In this document: one piece after another, positions 32,950-42,329 of the stretch
Layout: each line of letters begins with the position of its first letter
Position numbering within the stretch: the stretch's first letter is position 1
Origin: Diploptera punctata
Taxonomy: Eukaryota > Arthropoda > Insecta > Blattodea > Blaberidae
Assembly: GCA_030220185.1 (NCBI GenBank)
Contig: JASPKZ010007297.1
Coordinates: forward strand, 1,644,001 to 1,708,000
Direction of reading: 5' to 3'
Length of the DNA: 64,000 bases
Notes under the pieces: generated by a model
Database searches by the model: none
What the model saw: only the letters and a program-made list of their open reading frames with translations
What the model was told of the DNA's origin: nothing
Program-made: the position numbers and the translations under genes

Positions 32950-33165
32950 AAAGGTAATATTCTTCATCCAATCCTCTTCGTCCAAAATTTGTCATAAAGG
33001 CTTTATGTTTAAATACTCATAATATTTTCTCTTCTCTTAAAGTAAGAGACTATGTTTCCCATTCGTATATTATAACTGGAAGAATAGCACTTTATGTATT
33101 TTTTTTGAGAAGTTGGTATGACAAAAATCACTATAATCTTTTCCCCTCTCTTAAAGTATATTGTC
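32950..33165 (-). pseudogene. RTE-A fragment
   Basis: Minus strand covers LREEKxLxVFKHKAF to the TLREE and LxLLYMNG-like segments (residues about 785-845). Broken frames. Confidence 0.6.
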
Positions 33166-33309
33166 CATAATCTCATCACTTGTGCTGATGATTATATTAT
33201 GTGCGAACAAAATAAATAATTGCTTCATAAAATCTCCACTCCGTCAGTTTGTTGGCAGCACATACGTTTTCTGGCGCTTGCGTATTCTATGATTTTGTAT
33301 CGATTTTGC

Positions 33310-33511
33310 AGGGGAGCTGTCCGGCAGCCATCTTGTGACGAGTGGGTTGCAGCTTAGTCTAGTTGCAGGGGAATTCAAGACTGGAATAAACATTTCAAAC
33401 ATCCATGGAACACTAGAAGAATGGATTGTACTCTAAGGAAAGAGTGATTTGACTTCCAACCTAAAGAATAGGGAGTTACTTCCATAGCTAATCTGCAGAA
33501 AACAACCAAAC
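33310..33511 (+). other. candidate untranslated exon of a host gene
   Basis: Bounded by a possible acceptor (GATTTTGCAG, ending 33310) and a good donor (AACCAAACAG followed by GTCAGT at 33512). The sequence (GCAGCCATCTTGTGACGAG, ATCCATGGAACACTAGAAG) is less AT-rich than its flanks and matches no repeat here. It has no long frame, so at best a 5' untranslated exon. Splice-like motifs of this strength also occur by chance. Confidence 0.22.
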
Positions 33512-33794
33512 AGGTCAGTTCTCAATTATTTTTAAATTGCACGCATTATTGTTTTATTCAATACTTTAATATGATGTGACGCCTTCGTAACAGATACTTT
33601 TATTCATTGTTGAAGCTACAATTAAATAATTGCGGTATTAATGTTTTTGTTTTTTTTTTAGAATCTACGGTTTTCTATCTAGTTGTTTTTTTATCTCAAA
33701 ATCTATTGGTTGAACTATTGAACGAGTATTTTTATTAGTTAACTTTTGTAAACGAAATCAATACCCCACATAGAACGTAAACTAAATGAGATAT
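33512..33794. other. AT-rich, nothing recognised
   Basis: Poly-T runs only. Confidence 0.5.
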
Positions 33795-34255
33795 ATTTAA
33801 TAATCTGCTCTAGAAAAAAAATCCATCCCATTGACGTAGTTTAAACTCGCAACTTATAGGTACTTTTACGTGCCACACGCAATCAGGGCCTTACAGTAAC
33901 ATGACCTGTTGGAAGAGGGATTTTAACTACGGATCACAAACATTTTTTGACCACACAAGGGCATGGAGGGTCTCCTCGAATGAGAGATCAGCTCAATGTC
34001 ATTGCCTCTTCCGAGACAACACGACGTTAAGACGAAACACAGCATTCATACACATGCAGATTCATACTAAACATGGCGAATATGATAATGATATCCAGAT
34101 GATGTTCGGGGACCATTTGGGCCTTAAGGTTTGTCTTACAAGTATGAAAAAAATCTGAAAAAAAAATCAACCAGGAAACTTCTCCCGATCGGGGATCGAA
34201 ACCGGGCTCGCTGCGTACAAGGCAGCGGCACTACCCACAGAACACACAAATGGAC
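33795..34255 (-). mobile_element. SINE, head P / tail C
   Basis: Minus strand: tRNA-like head with B box GGTTTCGATCCCCGATCGGG, a decayed P body (AAGGCCCAAATGGTCCCCG), a short CAT-rich stretch, then tail C (ATTCGCCATGTTTAGTATG, TTCGTCTTAACGTCGTG, CCCTTGTGTGGTC). The same tail is at 6660-7210. Shows that tail C belongs to a head-P SINE. Confidence 0.6.
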
Positions 34256-34339
34256 CTAGATAAAAAATAAACATATAATAATAATAACAATAATAATAAT
34301 AATTTATATACAGATTTTCAATGTTTACACATATTTCTG

Positions 34340-34995
34340 TACCTAAAATTTTATTTTTCTTCTCCACTCGTCCCTATCCGTCCATTCCTTGTTCTCCAGT
34401 CCTCTTCTTCTCATTCCAGTTCTTATTTCTTGCATCTACGAGTTTCGAGGTCTTCTTTTCTTTCTTCTTCGAGGTGGTCACCATTCCAATGTTTTTCTAG
34501 GTAACCGTTCTTCTTGCTTTCATCGCACATGCTCATACCAATTTAATTGCTTGTATCTTATATAATCTACTATTGAATATTTAATGTTATTTTTATGACT
34601 TTATTTCTTTTATTTATTCATTTATTCAATTTTGATCATCTTGCTTCTCTCCTCAAGAAATCCATTTCCATAGATATAAGTTTTTGTTCTAAGTTTTTGT
34701 TGAATTTCCATACTTCAGCTCCATATGTGACAGTAGGCCTGTTTCTCAGTGTTGAATTATATATTTGTAACTTATTTTTCCTTGTTATGTGTCTGTTTCA
34801 TAGGGCACCATTTAACAGTGCTGTTATTGCTCTACCTGCATTTATTCTATTCTTAATGTCACTTTATTCCCTGCCCTCTTCATCTACTTTTAAATAACTG
34901 CGTTAATCGAAATTATATATATATATAATTTTACTCCCAAATACTCAAATTCTTCACATCCTCTAATGTACCCTTCCTATCTTCTAATATAAAAT
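34340..34995 (-). pseudogene. LINE C-terminal fragment, lineage not assigned
   Basis: Minus strand has YGAEVWKFNKNLEQKLISME-like residues, ALCNRHITRKNKLQI-like, and a basic end with RNKELTDRDEWRRK-like text. It fits the post-RT domain of the same broad group as LINE-B. Many frame breaks. Confidence 0.45.
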
Positions 34996-35018
34996 ATTCG
35001 GTTTCTGCTCCACATCAC

Positions 35019-35019
<1 letters not shown>

Positions 35020-35081
<62 letters not shown>

Positions 35082-35165
35082 TATAATAATAATAACAGCT
35101 ATATTTAAACAGGCAAAGTTAAAATCATAAGACTTATCTTCCACTCAATCATTATAATAAGACAT
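35020..35165 (-). pseudogene. jockey-like LINE 3' end with (TAA)n tail
   Basis: (TAA)n at 35022-35085 followed by CAGCTATATTTAAACAGGCA and GACTTATCTTCCACTCAATC, the LINE-J 3' signature, heavily 5'-truncated. Confidence 0.55.
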
Positions 35166-35344
35166 ACTATGATGTGTTTCTAGATTGTAATTTTCTCTAA
35201 ATGCCACGAGTGATTTCCAATTTATCTAGAAGATTTGAAAATCAAGAGGCATTTGTTAGGACTATTTAACGAATAAAATTAAGCTGTTTACTCACAAATC
35301 ATTATTTAAATATAGTTATTTTCAAATATTTATATATTTAATGT

Positions 35345-35675
35345 CCACAGCTGTGGTCTCGAGGAAGCGCGCTGCCTTGTCACGCAGCGGGCCCGGGTTC
35401 GATCCCCGGTCGGGGCAGTTTTTCTGGGTGCTCACCTGTAAGACAAATGTCAGGAAAACTTTAAGGCCCAAACGGTCCCCGAAATCATATGGTCATCCTC
35501 ATCATCATCCTTATTATTATCATCATCATCATCATCATCCGTCACCGGTGTGGAAAGCAACGAGAAGCTACCACACCTACAATTCCCTAGTAAAGCTGCA
35601 AAGCATAGCATAAAATGCTATGATTGCAGTGAAAGGCCTGCCCTCGGGCAGAATTCCTATGGATGGATGGATGGA
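35345..35675 (+). mobile_element. SINE P/A inside H, with target duplication
   Basis: Complete copy: head, B box GGTTCGATCCCCGGTC, body, CAT-rich segment, tail A, terminal (GGAT)n. Exact 12-bp duplication TATATTTAATGT at 35333-35344 and 35676-35687. Confidence 0.92.
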
Positions 35676-35865
35676 TATATTTAATGTAAACGGCCATGTT
35701 TAAAAACAAATGAGAAATGTTTGATTATGTTTTATTTGTTCATCACTACAACTTGATCATACTATTTATTGTCAAATAGGATCGCAATATTGTAAGAATG
35801 GACCCCAGTGGAGAAAAAATGAAACCCATCAAACTGTACATTAATACCAACATTATAGGTTATTA

Positions 35866-36218
35866 TGTCCACCGCTGTAGTCTCGAGGTAGCGTGCTGCC
35901 TTGTCACGCAGCGGGCCCAGGTTCGATCCCCAGTCGGGACAGTTTTTCTGGGTGAGGTTTTTATCGGGGTTTTTCCTCACCTGTAAGACAAATGTCAGGA
36001 AAATTTTAAGGCCCAAACGGTCCCCGAAATCATATGGTCATCATCATCATCATCATCCTTAACATTATTATCATCATCATCATCATCATCCTTCACCAGT
36101 GTGGAAAGCAACGGGAAGCTACCACACCTACAATTCCCTAGTAAAGCTGCAAGCATAGCATGAAAATACTATGATTGCAGTGAAGGACCTGCCTTCGGAC
36201 AGAATTACTATGGATGGA
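35866..36218 (+). mobile_element. SINE P/A inside H, second insertion
   Basis: Complete copy with head P, B box GGTTCGATCCCCAGTCGG, body, CAT-rich segment and tail A ending TATGGATGGA. Exact 10-bp duplication TAGGTTATTA at 35856-35865 and 36219-36228. Same orientation as the first. Confidence 0.92.
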
Positions 36219-36579
36219 TAGGTTATTAATTAATTTCTTTCAGAAACAACTCGGTAACATCAGTATTTAAAAACACAATTATTGAACACACAGTTATCAA
36301 ATCTATAGGTCTAAGGAATCTGTTCATTATTTATTACATTCAACGTATTTGTTAGAGAGTCAGTCACTGTAAAATAATGCTCTGACCTGTTCAGAATATT
36401 AAAAAGGATGAGCTTTCTTTATTTTGGTAATCAAAATTCGATAATTTTCGAGATGAAACATGACTGTGATTGGTTGTAAAACAAAATTCATTGAAACGTG
36501 ATTGGTAATTGACTCCTATTTGAGGCATGAGTTAAATAGTGAACATTATTAGTACATTGTCTGTCCTCTTTATCTATTT

Positions 36580-37075
36580 ATTATTTCCAAGCGTTGGTAG
36601 AAAAATTCTAGACCGAGCATCAAACCATACCCAAGCCGACGCTCTATGTTTATAGGTTATCGTTCTTGTTATGGTAGAGTTCTTGTACGTAGATTACAGA
36701 GCTATCAGTAATATTCGCCAAATAACTACTATGCAAATTATAATAAATAAAATATATGTATATATATTATTTGCTATGTTTCAGTTCTCATCATTAATAT
36801 GGATGTCTTAATAGGACGAGTAAAACGTTTGAATTTGGTATCACATAATTTTACACTAGAATATTTACAAGTAATGTGCCAGCCGTTGTTTATAGTTGAC
36901 GTTTTGTACACCATACTCAAATATTCCCTTGGTAATTTCTTTCATCATGATATAGAAACTTCAAACAACAGTTTTTGGATTCGATTTGAGGTGTTTATAC
37001 TTTCATATCGATAAACGACTTAGAAATGTTGGAAACTTGCAGCATTATTTGATTGTTCTATTACACAGTAAAAGT
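36580..37075 (+). repeat. X repeat, copy 1
   Basis: Shares with 43594-44015: CCAAGCGTTGGTAG, TTGTTATGGTAGAGTTCTTG, ACTATGCAAATTATAATAA, CAGTTCTCATCATTAAT, TTTGGTATCACATAATTTTA. No lasting ORF and no terminal repeats seen. In both copies a LINE fragment of the same type lies downstream (37743 and 44592), suggesting one larger ancestral unit. Confidence 0.55.
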
Positions 37076-37121
37076 GCTGTGTTTTATCTTAAAATGCTTC
37101 TCCTATATACACCATGTAAGA

Positions 37122-37426
37122 CCAGCCTCATGGGCTAGTGGTTAGTGTCTCTGACTACAGTTCGTGAGGTCCCGGGTTCGATTCCCGGTCAAACCATAGG
37201 AACTTTTCCTTAAAGGAAATTATTTCTGTGGTAGCCCATGGTCTGGGATTTAGTTTAAGTTTAGATTAAGAACTCTTCTGGCGCTTCATTATCATCATTT
37301 ATCACCCATCATATCATCGAGGTAGCGTAACTCCTCCTTCCAGGTGTCCCAACCTAAGAGATGGATTACAATTCCACCAATACCAGGGGAGAAAACCAGA
37401 AATGTCATGAAAGACAACCTGGTAGC

Positions 37427-37432
<6 letters not shown>
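37122..37432 (+). mobile_element. SINE, head Q / tail B
   Basis: Best copy of this family: GACCAGCCTCATGGGCTAG, B box GGTTCGATTCCCGG, CATAGGAACTTTTCCTTAAA spacer, tail B (ACTCTTCTGGCGCTTCATTA, GTAGCGTAACTCCTCC, ATGGATTACAATTCC, AGAAATGTCATGAAAGAC), ending at (TA)n. Confidence 0.75.
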
Positions 37433-37487
<55 letters not shown>

Positions 37488-37600
37488 ATCCATAGTAATT
37501 CTGCCCGAATGCAGGTCCTTCACTGCAATCATAGCATGTTCATGCTATGCTTGCAGCTTTACTAGGGAATTGTAGATGTGGTAGCTTCCCGTTGCTTTCC

Positions 37601-37641
<41 letters not shown>

Positions 37642-37669
37642 TGCACGTCATGGAATTGCGCCATAGACC

Positions 37670-37716
<47 letters not shown>

Positions 37717-37742
37717 GTCATGGAATTACGCCATAGACCTGA
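37433..37742 (-). repeat. (TA)n tracts, SINE tail A piece and a local duplication
   Basis: Three (TA)n tracts (37433-37483, 37606-37640, 37675-37712). 37487-37602 is a minus-strand P/A SINE tail cut off in a TA tract. GCACGTCATGGAATT then RCGCCATAGACCTGA occurs twice (37642-37673, 37712-37742), each after a TA run. Confidence 0.7.
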
Positions 37743-38080
37743 TTGCACATCGAAGGACCGTGTTCCTCTATCCAGTTATTATTTTTTCGTTTGGATTGGT
37801 TTTATAGTAAAACAAGATTCCTGGGGGTGTGTTGGGTGTCATTCGTTCTATATGATGGAGCTAGTTATATCCTGAATTTTATCTATAACACTGTAGATGT
37901 TTATTTCGGTTATTTCTTCATTATATTTCTTTTCTACTCGTAACAATGTATAGCCTGCTACTGAAAGTAAGAATTTCATTTCAGCTACTTCTATTTTTTT
38001 TTATTTATTAGGTGTTCACTTTTCACAAGCATATGTTAACACAGGTGCTGCCATAGTTTTATAGAATTTTATTTTAATAT
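37743..38080 (-). pseudogene. LINE C-terminal fragment (AEMKFL/AGYTLL type)
   Basis: Minus strand reads IKFYKTMAAPVLTYACE then IEVAEMKFLLSVAGYTLLRV and NEEITEINIYSVIDKIQD. The same segment is at 44592-44910. Several stops. Confidence 0.6.
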
Positions 38081-38084
38081 TATA

Positions 38085-38220
38085 ATGATATTGTGAAAAG
38101 AAAAATTAATGTCCGAACCAGGAATCGAACCGTGGACCTCTAGTTCTACAGACTACTGTGCAGCCCATTCTAGACTTGGTACAAACATTAACAATTCTTT
38201 CAACATATACAAATCTATAA
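38085..38220 (-). repeat. tRNA-like segment
   Basis: Minus strand has GCTGCACAGTAGTCTGTAG, then GAGGTCCACGGTTCGATTCC and TGGTTCGGACATTAA. The B box is good; the acceptor stem is not closed. Same segment forms each arm of 41782-42046. Probably a SINE head. Confidence 0.5.
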
Positions 38221-38641
38221 TTCTCGTTTCTTCCGCTGCCAGGTAGGTGTCACTACCATCACCAACGGCCGGCTTCGTTTAGAAGTATCTATATTTGAGA
38301 ATTTTACGCCACCACTTTTATAAGCAGCAAACGATTTTATTCAGCATTTTCCAATACTGTTATTTTAACACAGTTCCAATAATGGATCATATTATATATT
38401 CATCATTAGAACTGTGTTAAAATAACAGTATTGGAAAATGTTAAAGAATTTTATTTGTGATCATTTAAAACTTAAATTCAAAATACTTTATTGAACGTAA
38501 GTTATTCATTTTATATTATAAACACAAGTAAATTTACAGAGATACCGGTAGTTACAATTGTTGTGGCTGTTTTTCTCTGGGTTTACATGTTTTACATGTA
38601 AAATACGTAACGTAGAAAACAGTTCTTTACGTAAAGTACTA
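38221..38641 (+). repeat. unclassified repeat with 45-bp palindrome (left part)
   Basis: 38350-38443 is an inverted repeat (CATTTTCCAATACTGTTATT and TTAACACAGTT against AACTGTGTTAA and the reverse). 38440-38641 matches 42047-42300 (TAAAGAATTTTATTTGTG-like, CTTTATTGAACGTAAGTT, GTAACGTAGAAAACAG, TTTACGTAAAGTA). The GC-rich array interrupts it. Confidence 0.5.
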
Positions 38642-40038
38642 GGCCCTTCCCCCACCCCTTGGGATACCTCGGTCGTCATGACCATACTACCAAGTCCTAG
38701 GTGCTTGTCCTCCCTATCGTATCTTCGCGTCCACGTTCAAGTTCTGGTCCTCAAACCAACACCCCTAGGGAGAGGGTGTTGGAGTTACAATTTCTGGGAA
38801 TTGCTGAGCTACATAGTACATCAGGTCGCTCATTCCTGACGACCCCACAATTGGTCCACGGGCTCCATGAGCCTAGCCGGGAGGACTGCTGTCGCAGATC
38901 CACCGACCATTCCCCTGTTCTGCCTCCAGGGACGTGTCCTGCAGCCGTTGTGAGACCAGCTAGGGCTACAAGCCCAACAGTGTGAGACTTTTAGTACATC
39001 CAGGTGCTCATCTCCTGGCGACCCCACAGTTTGTCGACGAGCCCGTAGGCTGAGCCAGGAACCAGTACAGTTGCTCCCCTCTGCACTGGTCCGAGCCGAG
39101 CCCTGGTCTGCCACCAGGGACGCCTTCTGCTGCTGTTGTGGGCTAGCACGGAGCTCGCAAGCTCCAACAGATGAGCAATTAGTACGACAAGGCGCTCAAC
39201 TCTTGCCTACCCCACTAATGGTTCACGAGTCCCTTGGACTTGACCGGGAGGACTGTCTAGCAGATCCACCGACCTTTCCCCCAGTGCAGCAGCTGGGGAC
39301 GTGTTTGGTTGCTGAAGTGGGTCCAGCCTGAGCATTAGTACGTCAGCTCGCTCAACTCCTGACGACCTCACAGATTGTCCTTGGGTCACTCGGTCCCAGA
39401 GTCGGCGCTAAGTCCCCTCCATAAGACCGCGCTTCCTCCTTTCTCGAGCTTATAGACCTGGTGGTAATTCCCAGCATTACGCCCGGTATTGTCCCAACCA
39501 GCCCGTTCGCAAGACTAGGCCTAGTCGTGCTGCTGTGAGTCAGCCCACTGAGCAATGTAGGCATCCAGGGAGCTCATCGCCAATGGTGCCCCCACAAAGG
39601 ACCTCGGGATTTTAACCAAGAGAAGGGAGCTTCTGATCTCCACAATCTCCCACCGCCTCGCCACGACGGCCGCTGATCCCGCTGTGGGCCGGGATAGTTG
39701 AGCTTTAGTACAACAGGGCGCTCGTCTCCTGTTGACCCCACTCATGGTCCGCGAGTCCATCGGACTTGGAAGAGAGGACTGACTAGCAGATCCAGCGACC
39801 TTTTCCCCACTACGCCACCGAGGGGACGCGATTTGCCGCTGAAGTGGGCGCAGCACGAGCTATGTAGTACATCAGGTCGCTCGAGTCCTGACGACCTCAC
39901 AAATGGCCCGCGGGTCCGGTCTGGACCTAGCCGGGAGGAGTGCAAGCAAACCACCGACCGTTCCCCTATCCGCCACCCGGGGACGCGCCCTGTTGCTGTT
40001 GTGAGCACAGCTGGGGCCCGATAAACGGACCCCCAGGG
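38642..40038. repeat. GC-rich array of about seven structured units (155-215 bp)
   Basis: Base composition jumps from AT-rich to clearly GC-rich. Units start near 38815, 38993, 39181, 39337, about 39552, 39707 and 39866, each with AGTAC-like then CGCTCA and CCCCAC or CCTCAC. Six units carry a hairpin just after the start, five a second hairpin 20-40 bp later; stem bases change in matched pairs between units. A shared TCAGGTCGCTC..-CTGACGACC core and GGGACG box recur. Frames of 94-111 codons exist on both strands but open in different units, so coding is unlikely. A 16-bp TTTACGTAAAGTACTA repeat flanks it (38626-38641, 40039-40054). Origin unknown. Confidence 0.7.
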
Positions 40039-40054
40039 TTTACGTAAAGTACTA

Positions 40055-40540
40055 TCCGATACAGGGGAACATTGACTTACATCGTTCGTGGATGATTTTG
40101 GAACTAATGTCGTGCCATCTCGCGTACACTCGCTTGACGCCAGTCTGTGGCGTCGAGAAGTGCAGTATATTAACCTAAGTAAGCTGGGTAAGTGCTTCAT
40201 TTGCTATTTGTTCCTGACTATACACGAGTATTATCTACGTGCTTGCGACGCAGCAACAGTGCTGCTATGATTCGAGGTACACGTTCCGCCGTGTCGTATA
40301 ATATTAAACTTTTTTTTTAATTTAACACCAACAACTTAATTTTAACTTATATCAGTATCCTACATTACAGTATATTAAATTAAAATTGCATTGAGCCATG
40401 CTTCATGATCTTCATTCGTCATCGGTACTTTTTCACGTTAATTTTAAATATCACATAATTATTCTTACGAGTACAACTTGATTATGCAGATTACATCATT
40501 GTATTTTCTTTCTCATCGATATAAAATTATGCAAAAGAAA
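40055..40540. other. no recognised feature
   Basis: 40060-40270 is moderately GC-rich with a 60-codon frame; 40300-40540 is AT-rich. The former could be single-copy DNA. No call supported. Confidence 0.4.
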
Positions 40541-40544
40541 GTAT

Positions 40545-41768
40545 CTAACTAACTCATTGGTACTATCGAACCCGTAGGTTCATGGTCGCGCACATAACGT
40601 AAGCTTCCGTACATCCCTATCCTGAGATGTTTCCCAACCATCCCTTATATGATATAATCTACTTCCCTCAAATCATGGTTAATGTTATTCTCCCACCTCA
40701 TTCTTGGTCTATCAACTGGATGTTTTCCCTCTGCCCATCGCAGTCTACAAGAATGAACTCCCAACATTCCACGCTCATAGAACATGTCCCTGTGTTTGTG
40801 CCTTTGGCATGGATTCCCTGAAGTAGTCCCTGCCCGGAGAACCGAATAGGGTAATCTTTTACCTCCGAAGAAGTTCACCCCATTGAAATCCATGTCCGCG
40901 TTTCTTGACGGTTGTATTTTTACGGTGAAAGATAACCTTTCGACCAAAGTACTTTTTTTTCGTCTGGCTTATCACCTTTGACCCATCCTACATAAGTAAC
41001 CCTTTCGACAGCAATCCTGTCATAGCTCTCGAGGTCATTTAAGGGGACCGACTGGTGAAAATGTTGAAAAATCACAAAAAAAATCATTTTTTGTTTATTT
41101 TTTAATAACTCTGATTCTTTAGGATAATTTTCATATAAAAATGTTTATTATAGGATCAAATTGAGTCCGTGACGTAAGAGTTTAAATACCCTTGCACATG
41201 TGGTCAGCATTACTACCTAAATTTTAATATGCTATTTTTTTGTTTCCATTTTTTTTTAGATTTTCCAAAATTTAAAATGCTCCTTATGATGCAATTTTTA
41301 TGCTATCAAAGTGAAATTTTGTGGTTAGACTCTCCAATATATGCTAATTCACATTTGCTATGCAGTTACTAGTCTAAGATACATGTGTTATTTTAAATTG
41401 AGATGGAAAAAAAATGAGTGATATTTTTTTCAAAAAATGAAAAATAAGCAATATCCTCCCTTTATGATCTTTTTGCATAGCAAATATGTTTAGTGGAATT
41501 ATAAAGACTCTGAATCTCAAATTTCATCAGAAAATATTAAAAAATGCATCGTAAGGAGCATTTTTAGAATATATTTTAAAAAATGGTTTTAAAAAATCAT
41601 AATTCTGAAACTATTCTACTTATAAACATCAAACTTCACAGAAACGTTTTTATAAGCACCTAATGTTTGTGATAAAAATTTCAAAACAATCGGATTAAAA
41701 CTAAAAAAAAAATAAATTCACCATTCGGTCCCCTTAAGAACACAAGCCACTCCACCACGACAAGGTAA
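40545..41768 (-). mobile_element. internally deleted RTE-A derivative with a nested MITE
   Basis: Minus strand 5' leader (41768-41734 and 41038-40765, from CTTTACCTTGTCGTGGTGG to the AGGGACATGTTCTATGAGCG region) joined at about 40752 to a C-terminal piece (GACTGCGATGGGCAGAG, GRPRMRWENNINHDLREVDY) and the 3' end at 40550. A second small deletion lies at about 40733. The leader is split by a TTAA-flanked MITE. Confidence 0.75.
41043..41733. mobile_element. MITE with TTAA target duplication, 691 bp
   Basis: Ends GGGGACCGACTGGTGAA and (reverse complement) GGGGACCGAATGGTGAA. TTAA at 41039-41042 and 41734-41737; RTE-A leader is continuous without it. TTAA duplications are typical of piggyBac. Inner inverted repeats: AAAATGCTCCTTATGATGCA near 41274 against TGCATCGTAAGGAGCATTTT near 41545. 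No ORF. Confidence 0.8.
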
Positions 41769-41781
41769 AGATAAGAATGTT

Positions 41782-42046
41782 ATGTAATATTATAATGATA
41801 TTGTGAAAAGAAAAATTAATGTGTGAACCAGGAATCGAACCGTGGACCGCTTGTATTCCGTACAAGCGTGCAAGACCACGACACTTTTCGAGACATGGTA
41901 CAAACATTAACAATTCTTTCCACATTGTACCATGTCTCGAATAGTGTAGTGGTCTTGCACGCTTGTACGGAATACAAGAGGTCCACGATTCGATTTCTGG
42001 TTCAGACATTAATTTCTCTTTTCACAATATGATTATAATATGATCC
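41782..42046. repeat. tRNA-like palindrome, arms about 120 bp, loop 21 bp
   Basis: Left arm 41782-41903, loop 41904-41924, right arm 41925-42046. Right arm on plus: ATAGTGTAGTGGTCTTGCAC, CTTGT-ACGGAAT-ACAAG (7-nt loop like an anticodon arm), CCACGATTCGATTTCTGG. The arms are near-perfect inverted copies. Transcription would give a long double-stranded hairpin. Confidence 0.75.
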
Positions 42047-42300
42047 ATTATTTGAAATGTGTTAAAATAACAATTTTGAAAAGTGTTAAAAAATGGTATG
42101 TGCTACTAATTTAAAGTTAGAATACTTTATTTAACGTAGGTTCTTCATTTGATATCATAAGCAGAGAGAGGTACATTAATGGAGATCTCTGTCGGGACAA
42201 ATTTAGTGGGTGAGGTTTTTCTCTGGGTTTACATACTTTACGTGTAAAAAAAGTAACGTAGAAAACAGATTATTTTACGTAAAGTAATAAACAAAGATGT
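42047..42300 (+). repeat. second copy of the 38440-38641 repeat
   Basis: GTGTTAAAATAACA, CTTTATTTAACGTAGGTT, GTAACGTAGAAAACAG and TTTACGTAAAGTAATAAAC in the same order. Here no GC-rich array follows TTTACGTAAAGTA, so this is the empty-site reference. Confidence 0.55.
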
Positions 42301-42329
42301 AGGCCTATTTGTGATGATACCCTGCGTGA

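Larger units (their letters stand above)
35197..36545 (+). repeat. H repeat, copy 4, with two nested SINEs
   Basis: H sequence in three pieces: 35200-35344, 35676-35865 and 36219-36545. The hairpin end is partly lost (AGAAGATTTGAAAATCAAG). The distal end GGCATGAGTTAAATAGTG is intact. Both gaps are P/A SINEs with target duplications. Confidence 0.75.

Noticed and set aside
39521..40200. Protein-coding gene in the GC-rich array (frames of 94-152 codons on both strands)
   Set aside because: GC-rich DNA has few stops by chance, frames open on both strands and shift between units, and no known motif is seen.
41925..42010. Functional tRNA gene in the palindrome arm
   Set aside because: An anticodon-like arm exists, but the overall cloverleaf is poor and the segment is part of a repeat.
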